A stretch of DNA of 18,470 nucleotides from JAGXOF01 sp046545575 (lineage in GTDB: Bacteria > Chloroflexota > Dehalococcoidia > SZUA-161 > SpSt-899): NCBI GenBank assembly GCA_046545575.1, contig JBKGZM010000038.1, positions 1 to 18,470 on the forward strand, in the 5' to 3' direction. Below the pieces are notes generated by a model. That model did no database searches. It saw only the letters and a list, made by a program, of their open reading frames with translations, and was not told the DNA's origin. The translations under genes and the position numbers were made by a program. Below, piece by piece: positions 14,406-18,470 of the stretch. Every line of letters starts with the position of its first letter. The first letter of the stretch is position 1.

Positions 14406-15610
14406 TGTATCTGTCCGATTAGAGAGTAAATAGCCGTGAACATGGATATGGCGACGAAACCGACCAGTATAGCCACGACGATGATAGCCAGCGGCTCGAT
14501 CAACGACGTAGTACTGGCAATTGCCCTGTCCGTTTCCTCCTCGTAGAACCTGGACTGCCTTTCCAGACTCGTGCTTAGTCCGCCTCCTTCCTCCGCAACG
14601 TTTATCATTTGGACCGTCATGTTGGGAAATACAGGATACTTGGAGAGGGACTCCGAAAAGGACTGGCCTGTCAGCAAATCCGTTTCTATTTGCCCGGATG
14701 CATCGATAAATGCGGTATTGGTAGACACAACCCTGAGCAGGCTTACGGCTTCCACAAGAGGGACGCCCGCGGTGAGCAGGACCTCAAGAGTTGATGTGAA
14801 TCTGGCCAGATTGCTCGAGCTGACTATCATTCCCACCCTCGGTATCCGCAGCACATAGTAGTCCCACTTTCTCCTTCCTCTGGCAGTGGATACGTAGCGC
14901 CAGAACGCAATGCCGGCGACTGCCATTCCCGCGAGAACATACATTCCATTATTCTCCAGCCATCCACTCAAAGCGATAAGCATGCGCGCTGCGGTCGGTA
15001 TCTCTGCCCCGAACTCGGTGAAAAGAGTAGTCAATTGCGGCATTGCGAAAGTAACCAGAACAACTGCCCCCGCTATTCCTACCACGAAGACCATGGCAGG
15101 GTATGTTGTTGCTTTCTTCACTTTTCTTGCGAGGTCCTCTTGCCTTTCCATATAGGTTATCACCCGGTGAAGCACCTCGGCAAGTCCCCCGGTCTCCTCA
15201 CCAACTCTCACCAGCCTGGTAAAGATGGTGGGGAAAATATCGGGGTATTTGGCCAGCGACTGAGAAAGTGAATTCCCGGAGGCTATGTTCTGGATAACGC
15301 CTTCAAGCGTTACCCGTAAGCGGCGATTGTAGATCCTGGGCAGGAGTAGATGCAGGGAGCGGAAGAGCGGTATCCCCGACTCCAGGAGGAAGGAGAGGTC
15401 GCGCGCGAATGATATAAGCCCTGAGGTCTTTACCCTGAAAAGGGTCGGGAGCAGCTCGTACTTAGAGGGAAGACGGCGTACCCTCTTGAGCTGGACGACT
15501 ATAAGATTGGAGCCCCACAGCTTTTCCTCGGCGTCAGCTGTGGAGTCCACGTCCAGGAGCCCGGAGACCCTTTGTCCGTCCTCGGTGTAAGCTACGTACT
15601 TAATAGGCAT
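14402..15610 (-). CDS. pilC: Pilus inner-membrane platform protein
   Basis: 402 residues from ATG 15610. It is a GspF/PilC-family polytopic protein that contacts the PilB ATPase and turns its motion into pilin addition. The N-terminal piece (PIKYVAYTEDGQRVSGLL) is typical. Two GspF repeats follow (FARDLSFLLESGIPL... and FTSTLEVLLTAGVPL...), each with an EE/GG-type motif (VGEETGGL, VAEEGGGL), and there are about three membrane helices, the last near the C-terminus. An upstream GTG at 15646 with AGGA before it would add 12 residues and sit 6 bases from pilB. I prefer ATG because family members start just before the YxAxxxxG strand. Confidence 0.93.
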   Translation of the reverse strand: MPIKYVAYTEDGQRVSGLLDVDSTADAEEKLWGSNLIVVQLKRVRRLPSKYELLPTLFRVKTSGLISFARDLSFLLESGIPLFRSLHLLLPRIYNRRLRVTLEGVIQNIASGNSLSQSLAKYPDIFPTIFTRLVRVGEETGGLAEVLHRVITYMERQEDLARKVKKATTYPAMVFVVGIAGAVVLVTFAMPQLTTLFTEFGAEIPTAARMLIALSGWLENNGMYVLAGMAVAGIAFWRYVSTARGRRKWDYYVLRIPRVGMIVSSSNLARFTSTLEVLLTAGVPLVEAVSLLRVVSTNTAFIDASGQIETDLLTGQSFSESLSKYPVFPNMTVQMINVAEEGGGLSTSLERQSRFYEEETDRAIASTTSLIEPLAIIVVAILVGFVAISMFTAIYSLIGQIQ

Positions 15611-15652
15611 GACCGACCTTAATAGAGCACCAGCGCACCGGTGCACTGATTC

Positions 15653-17347
15653 CTAGCCGACGGTAAATACTTTACGCATTACCTCTGATGGGAGAGTTAT
15701 TCCCTCTTTTGCCTTGAGCATCCCGTCTCTCTGCATCGTGAGCATCCCCTCACTGACCGCCTGATCTACGATCTCTTTTCTGGATACTCCCCTGTTTATC
15801 ATGGTCGCTATCGCTTCACTTATGGGCATGACCTCGAAAACTCCGGTCCTCCCCAGGAAACCTGTATAGGCGCAGGAATTACACCCTCTGCCCATGTAGA
15901 ATTCCTCCCATTCCTCCCCCATTTCATTCTGGTAGAGGGCTGCCTCCGAGCTAGAACGAGTGGCTACCTTGCAATATGGACAGATCTGGCGTATCAGTCT
16001 TTGGGCAACACTTCCAACTACTGCTGAGGCAACCAGGTAGGGCTCGACCCCCATATTCATGAGCCGGATAATGGCCTCTGCGGAGTTGTTCGCATGGATT
16101 GTCGTCAGGACCAGATGGCCCGTGAGTGCCGCCTGCACTGCCGTATTGGCCGTCTCCGTATCCCTGATCTCCCCTACGAGAATGATGTCAGGGTCCAGCC
16201 TCATTATGGCCCTGAGGCCCGAGGCGAAGGTTATCCCCGCCTGGCGATTCACCTGAATCTGGTTTATTCCCTCAATATGGTATTCGATAGGGTCCTCGAC
16301 GGTCATGATATTACGCCCTGTTCCCACAAACCGATATATGGCAGCATATAGGGATGATGTCTTACCTGAACCCGTCGGTCCGGAAACGAGGATCATCCCA
16401 AATGGGAGGGAAAGCATCTGCTGGAACCGTTCAAGCGAGGAAGTTTGGAAGCCCAGCTTCGAAAGGTCGAGGATGGCCGATGATTTGTCCAGCACTCTCA
16501 GCACCATCATTTCTCCCAGGTTTGACTCCGCTGTAGCCACCCGGAAGTCCAGGTTCTGTCCTCCTATTTGCAAAGAGAATTGCCCATCCTGAGGGCGTCT
16601 GCGCTCGGCGATGTCCATACCGGAGAGTACTTTAATTCTGGAGATGAGCGCATCATGGATATCGAGGGGTAGGGAGGTGGCTGGGCGGAGGACCCCGTCT
16701 ATCCTGTAGAGTATGTCAAGTTTGTCCTCTCTTGGTGTAATGTGAATATCCGAAGCGCGTTCCTTGACTGCTTGAGCGAGTATAGTGTCTACTGCCTGGA
16801 CAGCAGGAGCCCGGGATACCTCTTCAGCTCTGAGTAGTGGTGGGGCTTCAGGGGCCCTTTCCACTGGTGCGGTTGCCCTGAGATCCTCCGCGAGCCTTGC
16901 GGTAGGTTTATAGTTAGTGTCAATAAGTTCTTGAACCCCGCCATGCAAAGGCAGGACAGGTCTTATCTTCATTTTGGTGAGCGAAGAGAGGAGATCTATT
17001 GCCTCCAGGTCTTCAGGATTTTCCATGGCCACCCGGAGGGTGCCATTATCGGTATTTAGAGGAATAACCTGTTTCTCACGGGCGATGTGTTCTGGGACTA
17101 GCTGAATGGCCTCAGGCTGAACTTTGTATTGCCTCAGGTCAACGACGGGGATGTTTAATTGAAAGCTTAGAACCGTTGCGATGGTCTCTGAGGAAATAAT
17201 CTCTTGTTCGGTAAGTATTTCCCCCAGCCTTTTGCCGGTCTTTTTGCTCTCCTCAAGCGCCTGGTCCAGCTGCTGTCGCTCAATGAATGCGCCATCCACG
17301 AGCGCTTTGCCGAGCTTCTCGTCAGTGCTTAGGGCTGTTTTTACCAT
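15653..17347 (-). CDS. pilB: Pilus extension ATPase
   Basis: 564 residues. It is a hexameric GspE/PilB-type ATPase that powers pilus polymerisation. Domains in order: N-terminal MshEN-like domain (about 1-145), a Pro/Glu-rich linker, N2 domain (ASDIHITP, YRIDGVL), then the ATPase core with Walker A GPTGSGKT (323-330), Asp box MTVEDPIEY, Walker B LDPDIILVGEIRD (384-396) and His box TGHLVLTTIHANN. Zinc-binding cysteines are Cys456/459 and Cys489/492. All catalytic elements are intact. It is the first gene of the operon, with ATG 17347 and a weak ribosome site. The zinc motif and MshEN domain favour an extension motor over a PilT retraction motor. Confidence 0.96.
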   Translation of the reverse strand: MVKTALSTDEKLGKALVDGAFIERQQLDQALEESKKTGKRLGEILTEQEIISSETIATVLSFQLNIPVVDLRQYKVQPEAIQLVPEHIAREKQVIPLNTDNGTLRVAMENPEDLEAIDLLSSLTKMKIRPVLPLHGGVQELIDTNYKPTARLAEDLRATAPVERAPEAPPLLRAEEVSRAPAVQAVDTILAQAVKERASDIHITPREDKLDILYRIDGVLRPATSLPLDIHDALISRIKVLSGMDIAERRRPQDGQFSLQIGGQNLDFRVATAESNLGEMMVLRVLDKSSAILDLSKLGFQTSSLERFQQMLSLPFGMILVSGPTGSGKTSSLYAAIYRFVGTGRNIMTVEDPIEYHIEGINQIQVNRQAGITFASGLRAIMRLDPDIILVGEIRDTETANTAVQAALTGHLVLTTIHANNSAEAIIRLMNMGVEPYLVASAVVGSVAQRLIRQICPYCKVATRSSSEAALYQNEMGEEWEEFYMGRGCNSCAYTGFLGRTGVFEVMPISEAIATMINRGVSRKEIVDQAVSEGMLTMQRDGMLKAKEGITLPSEVMRKVFTVG

Positions 17348-17414
17348 AAGTTACCAAACCGGAACTGCCATTGCCCCCAATTTGCGCTCTAATGTTGTAT
17401 GGTTCCTGCGGAGT

Positions 17415-17423
17415 ATTATATCA
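17415..17423 (-). promoter_or_regulatory. Probable pil operon promoter (extended -10)
   Basis: On the minus strand TG-A-TATAAT is a perfect extended -10 (TATAAT at 17420-17415). The -35 at normal spacing (AAACTT) is poor. Transcription would start near 17408, with a leader of about 60 bases before pilB. It lies back to back with the promoter at 17521-17549. Confidence 0.5.
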
Positions 17424-17520
17424 TTGCTTTTGAAACTAAGTTTACAACAAGAGTATACCACTGGCAAGACCGATTCATCTATCCCTTGCATTGGCCTGTA
17501 TAACGCCGCCCTAGATTGGA

Positions 17521-17549
17521 TTGAAGAACTGCGGCTTACCCGCTATAAT
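17521..17549 (+). promoter_or_regulatory. Sigma70-type promoter of the small membrane gene
   Basis: TTGAAG (17521-17526), 17-base spacer, TATAAT (17544-17549). Transcription would begin near 17556, so the first usable start is ATG 17574 and the in-frame GTG 17553 is excluded. Confidence 0.6.
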
Positions 17550-17573
17550 AATGTGACAAGGGACTCTTGGGCG

Positions 17574-17855
17574 ATGACCAGGGATCTAATTTGGGGTATT
17601 CTTCTTATTGTTTTGAGCATCCTGGATGCTTATCTTACCGGTGTAGCTCTTGAGATGGGTGCGACGGAATTTAACCCCGTAATCCTGCCTGAGTACAGGG
17701 CCAATATGTGGCTTAAAGGACTCGTCACCGCGGGGATAGTGGGACTGATCCTTTTCTTTGATAAGGGAAAGCTCCTGAAGTGGTTGAATGTCGTGATGTT
17801 TGTTGTGGTGATCTGGAACTATCTTTCCATTGCTGTACAGAGAGCAGCAGGGTAA
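17574..17855 (+). CDS. Small membrane protein, DUF5658-like
   Basis: 93 residues with three hydrophobic segments (about 6-26, 47-62, 70-87). The first carries LSILDAYLTGVALEMGATEFNPV, the L-D-x-x-x-T-x-x-x-x-x-x-G-x-x-E-x-N-P pattern I associate with DUF5658 proteins, whose function is unknown. The start is fixed by the promoter 25 bases upstream; an AAGGGA ribosome site is a little far away (about 11 bases). The reading frame stays open far back into pilB, but that upstream part is antisense to pilB and is not credible. It is divergent from the pil operon and convergent with the tRNA; a link with pili is not shown. Confidence 0.75.
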   Translation: MTRDLIWGILLIVLSILDAYLTGVALEMGATEFNPVILPEYRANMWLKGLVTAGIVGLILFFDKGKLLKWLNVVMFVVVIWNYLSIAVQRAAG

Positions 17856-17889
17856 CATGGTATCTGCACCCTTTGGCTTGGGATGCTCA

Positions 17890-17905
17890 CGCAGGCTAAA
17901 GCCTG
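17890..17905 (-). repeat. Dispersed palindrome, copy 3 (reverse, partial)
   Basis: CGCAGGCTAAAGCCTG is the reverse complement of the core of the elements at 1223-1245 and 6520-6542. It lies between the convergent small membrane gene and tRNA-Gln, where its stem could help end transcription from both sides. Confidence 0.6.
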
Positions 17906-17917
17906 TAGTCCTGAAAA

Positions 17918-17991
17918 TGGCTGGGGAACCAGGATTCGAACCTGGGCTTGTGGATCCAGAGTCCACTGTCCTACCGCTAGACGATTCCCCA
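17918..17991 (-). tRNA. tRNA-Gln (anticodon CUG)
   Basis: On the minus strand the acceptor arms TGGGGAA and TTCCCCA pair over 7 bp, with discriminator G and an encoded CCA (17920-17918). The D arm is GTCT...GGAC. The anticodon stem GTGGA/TCCAC encloses the loop CTCTGGA, giving anticodon CTG, which reads CAG. The T arm is CCAGG-TTCGAAT-CCTGG. Length is 74 with CCA. It appears intact. Confidence 0.95.
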
Positions 17992-18008
17992 GCAGTCTTA
18001 CTGTTATC

Positions 18009-18038
18009 ATTATAACGCGAATCAATGTAAACGCTCAA
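18009..18038 (-). promoter_or_regulatory. Promoter of tRNA-Gln
   Basis: On the minus strand: TTGAGC (18038-18033), 18-base spacer, perfect TATAAT (18014-18009). The start near 18002 is about 10 bases before the mature tRNA 5' end at 17991. Confidence 0.6.
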
Positions 18039-18428
18039 TACCAGCTAAATATTTCAATAGACTCTCGAAAAGATTTTGAAGGTAAATAGATTGGATTGGA
18101 CCGGTTTTTATGTCTGACATGGATTATTGGGATCAAGTCCACGGATTTAGACCAATAATAACTCTTGACATACCTCGATTTGATGATGTAGTATCATAGC
18201 AAATGTTTATTTAATGGTGATTTTTAAATCCTAGCTTTTCCTTTTGATAAATCTCTACAGTTTTTGATCCTATCTCTACAGTTTTTGATCCTAAGGTAAG
18301 GGGGTGAGAGAATAAGAATAAACTGAAACAATGTGCTTGCGGTTGTTTAAGGTAAAATGATTTAGAAAGATACTATGAAGGGGGCTCGGGTTAAGATATC
18401 CTATTGGTAAACAAGAAAAGGAGGAATC
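18039..18428 (+). promoter_or_regulatory. Long regulatory region before the right-edge gene
   Basis: No gene is seen here. The features are: an inverted repeat ATTATTGG (18123-18130) / CCAATAAT (18152-18159); a perfect -35 TTGACA (18165-18170) with TAGTAT (18189-18194) after 18 bases; ATGAT-GTAGT-ATCAT (18183-18197) over the -10; a 21-bp tandem duplication (18251-18292); and AAGGAGG (18418-18424) before ATG 18429. From the proposed promoter the leader would be about 230 bases. Confidence 0.5.
18251..18292 (+). repeat. Perfect 21-bp tandem duplication
   Basis: Two identical, adjacent 21-base units (18251-18271 and 18272-18292), containing CTCTACAGTTTTTGATCC. Twenty-one bases are two helical turns, so both copies present the same DNA face. 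It could be a paired regulator site or a recent slippage duplication. Confidence 0.9.
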
Positions 18429-18470
18429 ATGACCCAGATCACCCTTCAGGAACAGCATACTGGAAAGGAG
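18429..18470 (+). CDS. Start of an unidentified gene (partial)
   Basis: ATG 18429 follows AAGGAGG with four bases between. Fourteen codons (MTQITLQEQHTGKE) run open to the window edge. Too short to name. It is rich in Gln, Thr and Glu and has no signal peptide, so a soluble cytoplasmic N-terminus is likely. Confidence 0.65.
   Translation, partial: MTQITLQEQHTGKE

Noticed and set aside
17181..17573. N-terminal extension of the small membrane protein back into pilB
   Set aside because: It overlaps pilB antisense, and the TTGAAG-N17-TATAAT promoter at 17521-17549 lies downstream of that start.
17918..17991. tRNA-Gln as an attachment site for an integrated element
   Set aside because: No integrase, no second copy of the tRNA 3' end in the window, and the flanking genes look like ordinary chromosome.

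Overview
The window reads as a piece of a monoderm bacterial chromosome, most likely Chloroflexota and possibly Dehalococcoidia-like. This is an inference from domain style: Thr-Pro linkers, CARDB repeat lipoproteins, PQQ-type propellers ending in a WPMF...H.GR-like tail, and a type IV pilus operon with PilM/N/O but no PilP or PilQ. Nothing here fixes the taxon. It is dominated by one theme: building and controlling a type IV pilus-like machine, plus the extracellular proteins it may display.

Right half (minus strand, 17347 down to 9601): a compact operon pilB-pilC-pilN-pilO-pilM-pilD, with several 4-base start/stop overlaps. It is followed closely by a membrane histidine kinase and its NarL/DegU-type response regulator. 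A probable extended -10 promoter precedes pilB. Divergent from it is a small membrane protein of DUF5658 type with its own clear promoter, then a convergent tRNA-Gln(CUG). At the right edge is a long regulatory-looking region with a TTGACA promoter, inverted repeats and a perfect 21-bp tandem duplication, leading to the first 14 codons of an unidentified gene.

Middle (9265 to 6767, minus): two prepilin genes. The first is a conventional GspG/PilA-like pseudopilin. The second is the most striking gene of the window: a complete pilin of the same family fused in frame to an eight-blade PQQ-type beta-propeller. They are separated by a strong 14-bp hairpin.

Left part: a divergent pair of CARDB-repeat lipoproteins starts from a shared 150-bp intergenic region. 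One (4554-6440, plus) has six CARDB-like repeats. The other (4403-1356, minus) has six CARDB-like repeats plus an eight-blade propeller closely similar to the one on the pilin fusion. A third pilin (981-415, minus) follows, then the first codons of another leftward gene whose 5' UTR can fold as a compact H-type pseudoknot.

The spaces between genes on the left and in the middle are filled with perfect short hairpins and a dispersed palindromic element present three times. My working model, inferred and untested: the PilB/C/M/N/O/D machine assembles the three pilins, the HK-RR pair controls the locus, and a propeller is offered to the outside in two formats, tethered by lipid or carried on the pilus.
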